The notes under the pieces are model-generated. The model worked only from the letters and a program-made list of their open reading frames with translations. It had not been told where the DNA came from and made no database searches. This document shows positions 17,847 through 28,300 of a stretch of 64,000 bases of DNA, one piece after another (position 1 is the stretch's first letter; each line of letters opens with the position of its first letter). The position numbers were made by a program, and so were the translations under genes. Source of the stretch: Nocardioides euryhalodurans (GTDB taxonomy: Bacteria; Actinomycetota; Actinomycetes; Propionibacteriales; Nocardioidaceae); NCBI RefSeq assembly GCF_004564375.1, contig NZ_CP038267.1:1056501-1120500 (forward strand), written 5' to 3'.

Positions 17847-17911
17847 CCCCGGACATGGATAGGACCGGCTGGGCCCTCCCCCGATGAGTCCAGCCGGTCC
17901 GTGTCCTGGGG
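17847..17911. repeat. long inverted repeat in divergent intergenic region
   Basis: The core is a perfect 11-bp pair, GGACCGGCTGG (17862-17872) and CCAGCCGGTCC (17890-17900), with a 17-base loop. Outer arms CCCCGGACA (17847-17855) and TGTCCTGGGG (17902-17911) extend it with a bulge and an internal loop. The flanking genes diverge, so a simple terminator is not expected here. Confidence 0.7.
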
Positions 17912-17947
17912 TAGAGCCTCCCCGACCGCGGGGTGGTCGCGCATCCG

Positions 17948-17984
17948 TAGGTCTACCTATTTCACCCCTCTGTTCCGTTAGATT
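17948..17984 (+). promoter_or_regulatory. operator-like repeat and -10 of LuxR-type gene
   Basis: TAGGT-CT-ACCTA (17948-17959) is an inverted repeat of the size bound by LuxR-type HTH dimers. TAGATT (17979-17984) ends five bases before the GTG start, with no ribosome site between, as in leaderless actinobacterial transcripts. Self-regulation is a guess. Confidence 0.4.
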
Positions 17985-17989
17985 GACGT

Positions 17990-20413
17990 GTGCTGAAACC
18001 GTGCCTCGGGCGGGACGAGGTCCTGGAGCAGATCTGGGCTGCCCTCACCCGGTCCCGCTGGGTCACGGTCGTCGGTCCGCCGGGGTGCGGGAAGTCCCTC
18101 CTCGCGCAGCACGCCGTGGAGCGCGAGGACGGCGCCACCTGGGTCGACGCCCGCCGGCTGCGCGCGGTGGACGACGTGCTGACCGCCTGCCTCGACGCGC
18201 TCCGGGTCCATCCTGCGCCCGGAGACAGCCACGAGGGCTCACTCACGCGCGCGCTCGACGGCGCGTCCACCACCCTGGTGCTCGACGGGCTCGACTACGA
18301 CGCCACAGGAGCGGCCGCCCTGCTGCCCGCGCTGCTGGAGGCCACCACCGAGGCTCGGGTCGTGATCACGTCCCTGGCGATGGCCGGGCACGCGGCCGAG
18401 CGCGTCGTGCGCGTCGGACCGCTGCCGGTCCCCTCGGCCAGGGGCGCCCTGAGCGGGCCGGTCGTGGAGCTGTTCCTGACGCGGCTCGAGGCCGCTGGGG
18501 GCCATCCCGTGGACCTGTCCGTGCACGAACGGGACGTACGCCGGCTGCTGGTGGCGACCGGCGGCCTGCCGCTGCTCGTGGAGCAGTCGGCCGTGCAGGC
18601 GGCGCTCCTCGGGCTCGCCAACGCGGCCCCGGCGGGATCCCTGGCCGAGGCGGTCGGCGCGTCGTACGACCTGCTCCGTCCCGACCAGCAGCGCTGCTTC
18701 CGGCGGCTGGCCCACGTCCCCTGCCCCGTCGGCATCGACGCGATGGCGGCCGTGGTCGGTGCCAGCCCCGCCGAGGCGCGCCGGCTCGCCATGGCGCTCG
18801 TGGGTCGCAGCCTGGTCGAGGTGCTGCGGGACGGCCGCTTCGACATGCTCTCGCCGATCCGCGCCCACGCACGCACGCTCCCCGGGGGAGACGACGACCT
18901 CGCGAGCGTCCGGCAGGGGCTGCTCGCCTGGGCGGACCGCGTCGCACCCGACCACGAGAACTACGGCGCCGCCGACGAGCCGTGGCTGGTCGACCTCCCG
19001 GCGATGCGCCACGCCGTGCTGACCGCCTGCGAGGACGCCGCCACCCGCGACCTCGGCTACTCGCTGGCCAACCGCATCTTCTCCTCGCTCTACACCTCCA
19101 TGCGAGCCCGCGACGCCGTCGAGATCCTCGAGTCGGTCCTGACCAGCGGCGACGGGCCGGCGGCGATCGGCGCCCAGGTCGCCCGCAGGGCCGGGATCGC
19201 GGCCTCGGAGGTGCGGGGGACCTACGAGGGCCTGTGGCTGCTCGACCGGGCCGACGAGCACGCCTCGGCCGCCAGCCGCCCCCAGGAGCAGCTCGCCAAG
19301 AACGCCTCGATCCGGGCCGAGATGCACCTCGACGCCGGTGACCTCACCCGGGCCGAGCAGGAGGCGCGTCGCGCGCTGGAGCTCGAGCCCGACGGGTCCA
19401 TCGTCCGCCAGGCCACCCGCACCCTGGCCGACGTCTTCGTCTCCAGCGGCCGGCTCGCCGAGGCGACCCGGGCCGCGACGGACGCCGTCCCGGGCAGCGA
19501 CGCCAACGACGAGCGTTGGATCAACCTGTCGGCCCGGACCCTCCTGGCCCGCGTGGCCCTCGAACAGGGTCGCCTCGCGGAGGCAGCGGCCGGCGCCCGC
19601 GCCGTGGTGCGCGAGGCCAGGGCACTCGCCGAGGACCGGGTGGGCCTGCTGGCCGAGACCCTGCTGCGGGCCCTCGACCCGGGCTGGCAGGCCACCGACG
19701 TGCAGCGCGAGTCCCTTCCCTGGGCCGTACGGCTGCCGGTGCTCGCCCAGGACGCGCGCGACCTCTTCACGGCCGGTGACGTGCGCAAGGCCGCGGGCCT
19801 GGCCGCCGACGTGGTGGCCCTCGCCGACAGCGCCCGGCTCGGCCGCGACGCCGTCGAGGCCCGGCTGCTCCTGGGTCGGGCGCTGCTGGCCGACGACGAC
19901 GAGGACCAGGCAGCGACCACGTTCCTCAACGCGCTGCAGGACGCCGCCGCGATGCCGATGCCGCTGCGCGCGGCCGACGCCCTCGACGGGCTCGCCTCAG
20001 TCGCGCACCGCCACGGGAGGCGGGAGGCGCGTCAGATCGCGGCGGCGGCCGCGGCGCTGCGGTCGCCCCGCCGCGCCGTGAGCTGGGGCTTCGCCGCGCA
20101 GTACGCCGTGGAACCGGCGCGGACCGCGCCGGCGGACTGGGTCGTCGACGGTGACCTGACGGTCGCAGGGCGACAGGCCGTGGCGGCGGTCTTCACCGGC
20201 ACCCGCACCGAGCCGCCCACGGCCTTCGACGCCCTGACCTCGGCCGAGCGCCAGGTCGCGGAGCGGGTGACCGACGGCCTGACCAGCCGCCAGATCGCCG
20301 AGGAGCTCTTCGTGTCGCCGCGCACCGTCGACGCGCACCTCTCCCACATCTACCGCAAGCTCGGCATCAACTCCCGCAGCCGGCTGGCCGCGATGGTCGT
20401 GGATCTGCGCTAG
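17990..20413 (+). CDS. large ATP-binding LuxR-family regulator
   Basis: The 807-residue protein has an N-terminal AAA/STAND-like ATPase with Walker A GPPGCGKS (about residue 30) and a Walker B-like LVLDGLDY. A long helical TPR-like middle (about 370-700) follows. A C-terminal LuxR helix-turn-helix (about 754-805) contains LTSAERQVAERVTDGLTSRQ and the recognition helix VSPRTVDAHLSHIYRKL. This is the architecture of signal-integrating regulators related to MalT and the LAL group. The inducer is unknown. It starts at a GTG and ends five bases from the convergent dehydrogenase gene. Targets may include its own gene or the nearby transporter. Confidence 0.88.
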   Translation: MLKPCLGRDEVLEQIWAALTRSRWVTVVGPPGCGKSLLAQHAVEREDGATWVDARRLRAVDDVLTACLDALRVHPAPGDSHEGSLTRALDGASTTLVLDGLDYDATGAAALLPALLEATTEARVVITSLAMAGHAAERVVRVGPLPVPSARGALSGPVVELFLTRLEAAGGHPVDLSVHERDVRRLLVATGGLPLLVEQSAVQAALLGLANAAPAGSLAEAVGASYDLLRPDQQRCFRRLAHVPCPVGIDAMAAVVGASPAEARRLAMALVGRSLVEVLRDGRFDMLSPIRAHARTLPGGDDDLASVRQGLLAWADRVAPDHENYGAADEPWLVDLPAMRHAVLTACEDAATRDLGYSLANRIFSSLYTSMRARDAVEILESVLTSGDGPAAIGAQVARRAGIAASEVRGTYEGLWLLDRADEHASAASRPQEQLAKNASIRAEMHLDAGDLTRAEQEARRALELEPDGSIVRQATRTLADVFVSSGRLAEATRAATDAVPGSDANDERWINLSARTLLARVALEQGRLAEAAAGARAVVREARALAEDRVGLLAETLLRALDPGWQATDVQRESLPWAVRLPVLAQDARDLFTAGDVRKAAGLAADVVALADSARLGRDAVEARLLLGRALLADDDEDQAATTFLNALQDAAAMPMPLRAADALDGLASVAHRHGRREARQIAAAAAALRSPRRAVSWGFAAQYAVEPARTAPADWVVDGDLTVAGRQAVAAVFTGTRTEPPTAFDALTSAERQVAERVTDGLTSRQIAEELFVSPRTVDAHLSHIYRKLGINSRSRLAAMVVDLR

Positions 20414-20418
20414 GAGCT

Positions 20419-22215
20419 CTACACCCGGCTGTAGTCGCGGAAGCCCTTGCCGGTCTTGCGGCCGAGGTAGCCGGCGGTGACCAGGTGCTCGAGCAGCGGC
20501 GCCGGGTGGAAGCCGGGCTCACGGAACTCGAGGTAGAGCTCGCGCTGGATGGCCAGCGAGACGTCGTTGCCCACCACGTCGAGGAGCTCGAAGGGCCCCA
20601 TCGGCAGCGCGCAGCCCTGCTTCATCGCCACGTCGATGTCGTCTGCGGTGGCGTAGTGAGCCTCCAGCATCTTCACCGCGTCGTTGAGGTAGGGGAAGAG
20701 CAGCGCGTTGACGATGAACCCGGCGCGGTCCCCGCACGAGACGGCCACCTTGCCGACGCTGGCGCACAGCGCCCGGACCGTCTCGGCGACCTCGTCGCTC
20801 GTGGCGACCGTCGAGACCACCTCCACGAGCTTCATGATCGCGGCCGGGTTGAAGAAGTGCATGCCGATCACGTCCTGCGGCCGGCTGGTCGCCCCGGCCA
20901 TCGCGATGATCGGCAGGCTCGAGGTGGTCGTGGCCAGGATCGCCCCCGGCTTGCAGATCTCGTCGAGGTTCTCGAAGAGCGTGGTCTTGACCGCGAGGTC
21001 CTCAGCGATCGCCTCGACCACGAGGTCGACACCGGCGAGGTCGTCGAGCGAGGTCGTCCCGGTCAGCCGCGCGAGCGCCTCGGCCTTCTGCTCCTCGGTG
21101 GCCTTGCCACGCTGGACCTGCTTGTCGAAGCTGCGCGTGATCGTCGCGACGACGCCGTCGACCTTGTCCTGGCTGCGGCCGACGAAGAGCACCTGGTGGC
21201 CGCCCTTGGCGAACACCTCGACGATGCCCGCGGCCATGGTGCCGGTGCCGACGACACCGACGGTGCGGATGTCGTGGCGCAGCCGGGGCTCGTCGTCGAC
21301 GGACGGGGTGTGCACGTCCGGCACGACGATCGGGCTGTCCGGGGCCTCGTAGGTGTAGAAGCCCCGACCGGACTTGCGGCCCAGCAGGCCCGCGGTGACG
21401 TACTGCTTGAGGATCGGCGCCGGGGCGTGCAGCCGGTCGCGGCCCTGCTTGTACATCGTGTCGAGGATCTCGTACGCCGTGTCGAGCCCGATCAGGTCGA
21501 GCAGCGCCAGCGGCCCCATCGGGTAGCCGCACCCGAACCGCATCGCGGCGTCGATGTCCTCGCGGGAGGCGTACTTGTGCTCGTACATCGACACCGCGTG
21601 GTTGAGGTAGCCGAAGAGCAGCGTGTTGGCGATGAAGCCGGCCTTGTCGCCGCACACCACGGGGTTCTTGCCGAGCCGCTGGAGCAGAGCCTGGACCTCG
21701 GCGAGCACGGCGGGCTCGGTGACGACGGTGCGGACGATCTCGACGAGGTTCTGGACGGGGGCGGGGTTGAAGAAGTGCACGCCCACGACCCGGCCCGGCC
21801 GCGCGTTGGCGGTCGAGATCTCGGTGACGCTGAGCGAGGAGGTGTTGGTAGCCAGGATCGCGTCGGGCGAGACGATGTCGTCGAGGGCCCGGAAGATCGC
21901 CTTCTTGGTCTCCAGCGACTCCACGACCGCCTCGACGACGAGGTCGGCGTCGGCGAGGTCCTTCATCTCGGTCGTCAGGGTGATCCGGCCGAGCAGCTCG
22001 GCCTGCTCCGACTCGGTCATCTTGCCGCGCTTGACCGCACGGCCGGTCGAGTGCTCGAGGTGCTGTCGCCCGCGGGCCACGCCCTCGTCGTTCTGCTCGG
22101 CACCCACGACCGTGTAGCCGTTGCGCGCGAAGACCTCCGCGATGCCCGCCCCCATGGTGCCGAGGCCGATCACGCCGATGGTGCTGAACTCTCGCGCTGC
22201 CGGGGTGCTCGTCAT
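20419..22215 (-). CDS. tandem-duplicated 3-hydroxyacyl-CoA dehydrogenase
   Basis: The 598-residue protein holds two complete 3-hydroxyacyl-CoA (3-hydroxybutyryl-CoA) dehydrogenase units. Unit 1 (about 10-295) has GVIGLGTMGAGIAEVFA, VGVHFFNPAPVQNLVEIV and YPMGPLALLDLIGLDTA. Unit 2 (about 315-598) has GVVGTGTMAAGIVEVFA, GMHFFNPAAIMKLVEVV and LPMGPFELLDVVGNDV. The NAD loop and the catalytic His and Glu are kept in both. It would oxidise 3-hydroxyacyl-CoA, or reduce acetoacetyl-CoA, next to the thiolase and Ccr functions. The ATG at 22215 has AGGA at good spacing; an ATG at 22224 is an alternative. It converges with the LuxR gene. Confidence 0.92.
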   Translation of the reverse strand: MTSTPAAREFSTIGVIGLGTMGAGIAEVFARNGYTVVGAEQNDEGVARGRQHLEHSTGRAVKRGKMTESEQAELLGRITLTTEMKDLADADLVVEAVVESLETKKAIFRALDDIVSPDAILATNTSSLSVTEISTANARPGRVVGVHFFNPAPVQNLVEIVRTVVTEPAVLAEVQALLQRLGKNPVVCGDKAGFIANTLLFGYLNHAVSMYEHKYASREDIDAAMRFGCGYPMGPLALLDLIGLDTAYEILDTMYKQGRDRLHAPAPILKQYVTAGLLGRKSGRGFYTYEAPDSPIVVPDVHTPSVDDEPRLRHDIRTVGVVGTGTMAAGIVEVFAKGGHQVLFVGRSQDKVDGVVATITRSFDKQVQRGKATEEQKAEALARLTGTTSLDDLAGVDLVVEAIAEDLAVKTTLFENLDEICKPGAILATTTSSLPIIAMAGATSRPQDVIGMHFFNPAAIMKLVEVVSTVATSDEVAETVRALCASVGKVAVSCGDRAGFIVNALLFPYLNDAVKMLEAHYATADDIDVAMKQGCALPMGPFELLDVVGNDVSLAIQRELYLEFREPGFHPAPLLEHLVTAGYLGRKTGKGFRDYSRV

Positions 22216-22242
22216 GGCGGGCATCCTGCCACGGCAGCGAGG

Positions 22243-22274
22243 CGCGGGGAGTGTGGGTCCGGTCACTCCCCGCG
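22243..22274 (-). terminator. terminator of the giant secreted-protein gene
   Basis: CGCGGGGAGTG (22243-22253) and CACTCCCCGCG (22264-22274) form a perfect 11-bp stem with a 10-base loop. The hairpin begins 28 bases after the stop of the gene ending at 22302 and lies just before the dehydrogenase start. There is no T-run. Confidence 0.8.
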
Positions 22275-22301
22275 TCTGCGCTCCGTGCGTACGACGGCTC
22301 G

Positions 22302-25300
22302 CTACGCGCCCGCCGGGACCACCTCGATCGCGGAGATCTTGGCCTCGTTGACGACGCTGGCCAGGTCGACGTCGACCTTGCCGTCGGTCACGTCCACGGT
22401 GTAGCTCCTGACGGTGGCCGTCGCGGCGCCGACCTCGCGGAAGATGTCGAAGTCGTTGATCCGCTGCACGCCCTCGACCGAGACGTCGAAGACCCGCCTG
22501 CCGTTGCCGGCCGGACCTCCACCCGGGGCGCCGAAGTAGATCTCGGCGAAGTGCAGCCTGACCGTGTAGCGGCCGTTCTGGACCGGCACGTCGTAGGCGA
22601 TGCTGCCCGTGCTCGTGGAGTACTCGGTCTGGTAGAGGACGTCGTCGGTCGTGCCGGCGATGGCGGTGTTGTTGGTGTAGGTCTTGCCGCCGGTGCCGTA
22701 CTGCTGGGCACCCCACGCGACCCCGCCTGTCGAGACCCCCGGTCCACCCGCGTTGATGCGGATGGCCGACTGCGGCCGGGCCGGCGTCGTCACCTGCGCG
22801 GTGCTGGACGGGGCCCCCCGGTTGCCGGAGGTGTCGACGGCCAGCACCCGGTAGCTCACCTGGGTGCTTCCCGGCGCCGTGGTGTCCACCAGCGAGGTTC
22901 CGGCCACCGGCGTCGTGTTGACCGTGGTCCAGGTGGTGGCCCCGGCCGCCTGGCGCTCGACGACGTAGCCGCCGAGGTCGGCGACGTCCGCTGCGTTCCA
23001 GGACACCCTCACGTCGGACCCCTGGACCTGTGCGGCGACCCCGGTGGGCGAGGCCGTCGGCGCGGTGGTGTCCTGCGACGCCACCGGGGCGATGTTGGTC
23101 ACGAGGTAGACGTTGTCCTGGTAGTCGCAGTTGGCGCTGCCGCCGCCGCAACCGTTCTGGACGAAGTCCTGCCCGACGAGGTACGCGCCGGGGACGACCG
23201 TTCCGTCGACCTCGACCGGCCAGACCCGGATCCCGAGGTTGGCCGGGTCGGTCTGGGTCGGCGCCTTGTTGGAGGTGTAGCCCGCGATCGTGAGGGCGAA
23301 GCTGCCCGTCGGGTTGGCGGTGCCCTGCCGGAACGGTGCGGTCGCCGTCGCGTTGCCGGTCTGCGCGGCCCGCGGGTAGAACGACTGGCCCCACGCCCCG
23401 TCGTGCGCACCGGCCACCGGGCTCGCCATCGAGTCCTCGGACCCGCAGCACCCGTGCAGGGCGGTCAGCTGTCGTGCCGTGACCGGCCGGCTCGGGTCGA
23501 GCCGCCTCCACTGCAGCGAGCGCACCTCGTCGCCCTGGAGCGGGCCCGAGAACTCGTCCTCGAGAGGCTCGCCGATCTCGGTGGTGTAGCCGAACGTCCG
23601 CGCGATCTGCGTCATCGTCGGCTCGGTGCCACCCTCGGGCTGCGGCTGCCAGAAGCCCCGGAGCTGGACCGGCAGCGCCGGGTCGTTGGCACCGTTGCTC
23701 TCGATGATGAGCGTCGCCCCGTAGATCCCGCGGGAGCCCGTCCCGCCGAAGTCGACGGCCAGGTCGTAGGAACCACCCGGCGCGATCGTCAGGGGCAGGT
23801 CGACGCCGGGGAACGTGAAGTTGGTCGTGCTGGCCCGGACCCCCTGCGTCGGGTTCAGCGGTGCGCCGAGCTCCAGTCCGGAGACCACGAGGTCCTCGGT
23901 CGGATCGGTGTTGCGGATCCGCAGCGTCGCGACGTCGTGGGTGACGGCGCTGGGGTGGGTCCCCCCGGTGTTGACGTTGTTCAGGTGGTGCATGACGAGG
24001 AAGTCCTCGGCCATCCCCGGGATCGCCTGGTCGCCCACACGCTGGGCGTCCTGGTTGGTGACGGCGATCTCGGAGACCGAGCCCTCGACGACCTCGAAGG
24101 TCGTCTCCTCGGTCGTCGCGTTGCCGGCGGCGTCCGTCGCCGTCACCTCGACCGTGTGGCTGCCGATCTCGTCGACCACGAGCGAGTCGCCCTGGGGCCG
24201 CTCGATCTCCTCGCCGTCGAGCGTCCAGTCGACGAACTCGATCCCCGAGCCGCCCGCGTCGCTGATCTCCGCGGAGACCGTGGCCTGGTTGACGAAGCCC
24301 TCCGGAGCCGAGACGCCGGTGACGTCGAACGACACGGTCGGCGCGATCGCGTCGACCCCCGAGCCGGCCGCGACGGTGAGCCACTGCAGCTTGGTGTTGG
24401 TGCCGGTCGAGGCGACCGTGAGCCGGCCGTCGGTGACCTCCACGGTCGCCGAGCCGATGCCGTAGTCCCCCGGGCCCGAGGGCACGAAGCCCGTGACGAG
24501 CGGGACGCCCTCGGCGGCCAGGCCGTGGGTGGAGTCGGCGTAGTCGGGGTCACCGACCGACGCCGTCACGGTGTACGTGCCGTTGGGCAGCACGTGCTCC
24601 CACTCGCCGTCGTTGACGGCCGCGACCTCGGCGTCGTCGACGAGGATCAGGGTGCTGTCCACGGCACTGCCCGAGGTCCGCTGGCGGGTGTCGGCCGTCT
24701 TGGCCGCACCGCCCTCGGTCCGGACCCAGCCGTAGCCGCGCGCGGTGCTGAACAGCGCACCCGTGTCGGCGGACCACCCGGCGGGGGTGGTCGCGGCCGC
24801 CGGCTGGAAGTTGACCTGCGCGACGGTCTCGCCGCCACCCCCGTCGACCGGGAGCACCTCGACGTAGTTGATCTTGGTGTTGGTGCCGCCGGTCGGGTCG
24901 ATCGTGATCCGGCCGTCGGTCACGCTCACGACCTGGCTGGCCTGCGCGTGGTGACCGGCCGTGCCCGCAGCGCCGGTGGGCACGTGCGGCTGCGCCAGCA
25001 CGGGCACGCCCTCGGCCCGGACCTGGTGGGCCTCCGGGTCCTGGTTGGTCGCAGGGTCCCCGACGCCGACGGTGACCTGGTAGCTGCCGTCGGGCACCGA
25101 CATCTCCCAGGCACCGGTCGTGCAGCTGTTGGTGGTGCAGTTCGGGCTGCCCTGCTGCTGGTACTGCATGTGCATCAGGGTGTCGAGGCGCTGGTCGGGG
25201 TTGAGGTCGCGGTCGCGACCGGTCCCGACCCGGGCCTCGGCAGCCCCGGTCTGCGCGTTGACCCAGCCGTAGGTGAGCCCGCTCCCCTGGCCGGCGTCGT

Positions 25301-28300
25301 TCCGGGCGCCGTACGCCTGGCCGAAGTCACGGACGTAGCCCGAGGGCACCGGCGCGGTCTCGCTCTGGAAGTTGACCTTCACCGCGTCGCCCGGCGGCGG
25401 CGGCTCCTCCTCGCCGTCACCGACGGGAGAGACGTTGCGGACGATGAAGACCACGTCGTTGTAGTCCCAGCCGGAGGTGTGCTCCTCGGTGGCGACCACG
25501 AAGGCGTGCGGGACGACGGAGCCGCCCTCGACCAGCCGGTAGACGCGGACGTGGTTGCCGATCGCGCCGGCGAAGGTGTTGAGCGAGTCCTGGCTGTAGA
25601 CCATCCGGTTCGCGAAGAAGGGCCAGCGCGAGACGAAGCCGAAGCTCGCCGCTCCCGGGTCGAACTGGTAGGTGCCGGAGCTGGTCGGCAGCAGCGCCTG
25701 GGCGTTGCGCGACGGGCTGTTGCCCACGGAGAACAGCGACGACGGCGAGCCCGGGGCGTCGGTGGCGTACCACGACACCTGCGTCACGGGGTTGTTGGCG
25801 CCCGGCCCGAACACGGCCAGCGGCTCGACCGTCACCGGCCCGTCGGTGAACCGCTCGAAGGACTCGACGTCCAGCGAGTCGCCGAGGGTCGGCGAGACCC
25901 GCTCGGTGGTGCTGCTGTGCATGTCGGGCGTCGCGTCGTTGTCGTCGCCGGTGTCGATGCCGAGCTGCAGCGTGTCGAAGACGTACTGCAGCGACGGCTC
26001 CGCCGAACCGCCCTCGCCGTCGGTCCCGAGACCGCGGAGCGGGACGGCCGGGACGCTGCCCGTGCTCGTCGTCAGGGTCAGCGACCCGGGCGCGACGCCC
26101 TCGGCCGAGGGGTCGAAGGAGACGGTGACGTCGATCGACTCACCGGCCGGGACCGTCGCGGGCAGCGCCCGGCTGAGCGTGCGGGAGTACGCCGCCGCCC
26201 CGGAGCCGCCGATCGTCGCGCCGGTGACCGTCGCGGCCTGCTGCCCGGTATTGGTGAACCGGACGGTGCCCATCGACAACGCGCCGGAGCCGGTGGGCTG
26301 GTTGGCGACGAGTCGCTCGGTGCTCGGCTCGAGGGAGGCAGCCTGCTCACCGGACGGGACGCGCAGCAGGTAGAGCTTGGGCTGCCCGCCCGACTGGTCG
26401 TAGGAGTTGACGTACAGGTTGCCGGTGTCGGTGTCCTCGACGATGTCCAGCGGGTCGTCGAACCCGGACAGGCCGCCGATGGTGCTGCCGGCCTGGCCGC
26501 CGAGGATGTCGCCGTCCGAACCGGGCTGCAGCGTGATGACGTCGTCGAAGTTCGAGAAGCGGACGACCATCAGCCGACCCTTCAGCTTCCCGCCGAAGGT
26601 GGACGAGCGGTACTGGACGACGCCGTTGGGCGACTTGTTGAACTCGAAGTCGTAGGCCCAGCCGCGGTAGTTGCGGTCCGGCTGCACGGTCGGCGCGTAC
26701 TGCGAGCCGTTGGAGCCGGCACCCTCGGGCAGCCCGCCGTTGTTGAGCACCCACTCGCAGCGGCTCGGGTTCGGGTGACCGTAGTAGCCGCCCTGCTCGA
26801 CGTCGAAGAGGAAGTCGCGCTGCGTGGAGTGGTTGGTCACCGCCGGCACCGACGGGGCCGTGTAGGGCGACCCGTCGACGCGCCGGGTGTTGCACACCTC
26901 GGTGACGTCCTGGCCGGGCACCTGGCCGGTCCGGGTGAGCGTGCCGCCGCTGGCGTTGACGCCGGGGCTGTTGCCGCCGCTGGCCGTTCCGTTGGTCGGC
27001 ACGTAGAGCCGCCCCTCGGCGGTGTGCACCAGGTCGTAGGCGTTGCGGATGCCGCTGGCGTAGATCTTCAGCGGGGCGTTGGCCACGAACGGGTTGTAGG
27101 GCCCGCCCTTGTCGACCGTCTGCACGTTGATCGCGCCGCTGGCCTGCACCTGCGCCCAGACCTCGTCCGGGTCGAAGGTGAGCAGCGCCGCGCTGAGCAG
27201 CGTCTCGCCCCGGTTGCCCCAGGCGCCGTCCGGGTCGCCCGCGGCCTGGTTGGAGCCCTGCAGGAAGTAGAGGTCTCCCCCGGGTCCGTAGGACAGCGAG
27301 TTGGACAGGTGGTCCTTGGCCGAGCGGGGCAGGTTGACGAACACGTCGGTGAGCGTCGGGTTGGCCACGCTGCTGCCGAAGTCGACCCGGGTCAGCTTGG
27401 ACCCGAAGGTCGCCGACTCGTTGCCGAGGTTGGCGGTCGCGTTGGTCACCCAGGCGACGTCGGGGTCCTCGCGGTCGAAGACCAGGCCGATGGCGGCGCG
27501 GCCGGCGAAGGCATTGATCGCCTGCTCCGCCCCGAGGGTTCCGTCGGCGTTGATCGGGTAGCGGAACATGCCCTGCCCGATGGTCGTCGCCCAGAGGAAG
27601 CCGTCGTGCACGACCAGGGAGGCGAAGTACTTGCCGTTCTTGCCGGTGTCGACCTTCTCGAAGTTGACGCCCGTGACGGGGCTGAACTCCCCGCCGTCGC
27701 CGCCACCGCTCGTGGTGCCGGTGGTGAAGACCGAGGTGAAGGGCACGAACTCGTTGCCGAGCTCGTCCTCGACGCCGTCGACCACGAAGCGGTAGGTCGT
27801 GTTGGCGTCGAGCGGACCCGACTGCTGGAAGTTGATCGTGTCACCGCCGCCCGAGGTGTTGGCGTTGCCCGGCACGGCGACCGCGGCCCCGCCCGGCAGC
27901 ACCTCGAACAGCTTGACCGTGTCGGTGGTGACCGTGGCCTCGTCGACCGGGCCCGGGTCGGCGTTGGTGCCGACCAGGTGCAGGTCGGTCGCGATGCCCT
28001 CGTCGAGCACGGCGCCGGTCGAACGGTTGCCCGGCCGGACGTCCACGACGAACGGCCACGGGTCGGCCTCGGACGCGCTCGCCGAGCGGACCCGCACCCA
28101 GGCGATCTTGGTGTTGGTGCCGCCCTGGGCCGAGACCGTGAGCTCCCCGTCGACGACACCCACGCGAGTGGTCGCGACGCGGAACTCCTCGGCGGCGGTT
28201 CCCTGGAACTGCTCGATCAGCACCTGGTTCTCGACGTTGACCGCGTGCTGCGAGTCGTACGCCGTCGCGCCCATCTGGTCGCCCACGGCGACGGTCACGT

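Noticed and set aside
5883..17968. Shared TTCACCCC octamer before the coiled-coil, MFS and LuxR genes
   Set aside because: About two copies are expected by chance in a window of this size and composition, so no common regulator is claimed.
22216..24384. Large N-terminal extension of the tandem dehydrogenase frame
   Set aside because: It is antisense-like low-complexity sequence in another frame of the giant gene; the dehydrogenase begins at the ATG near 22215.
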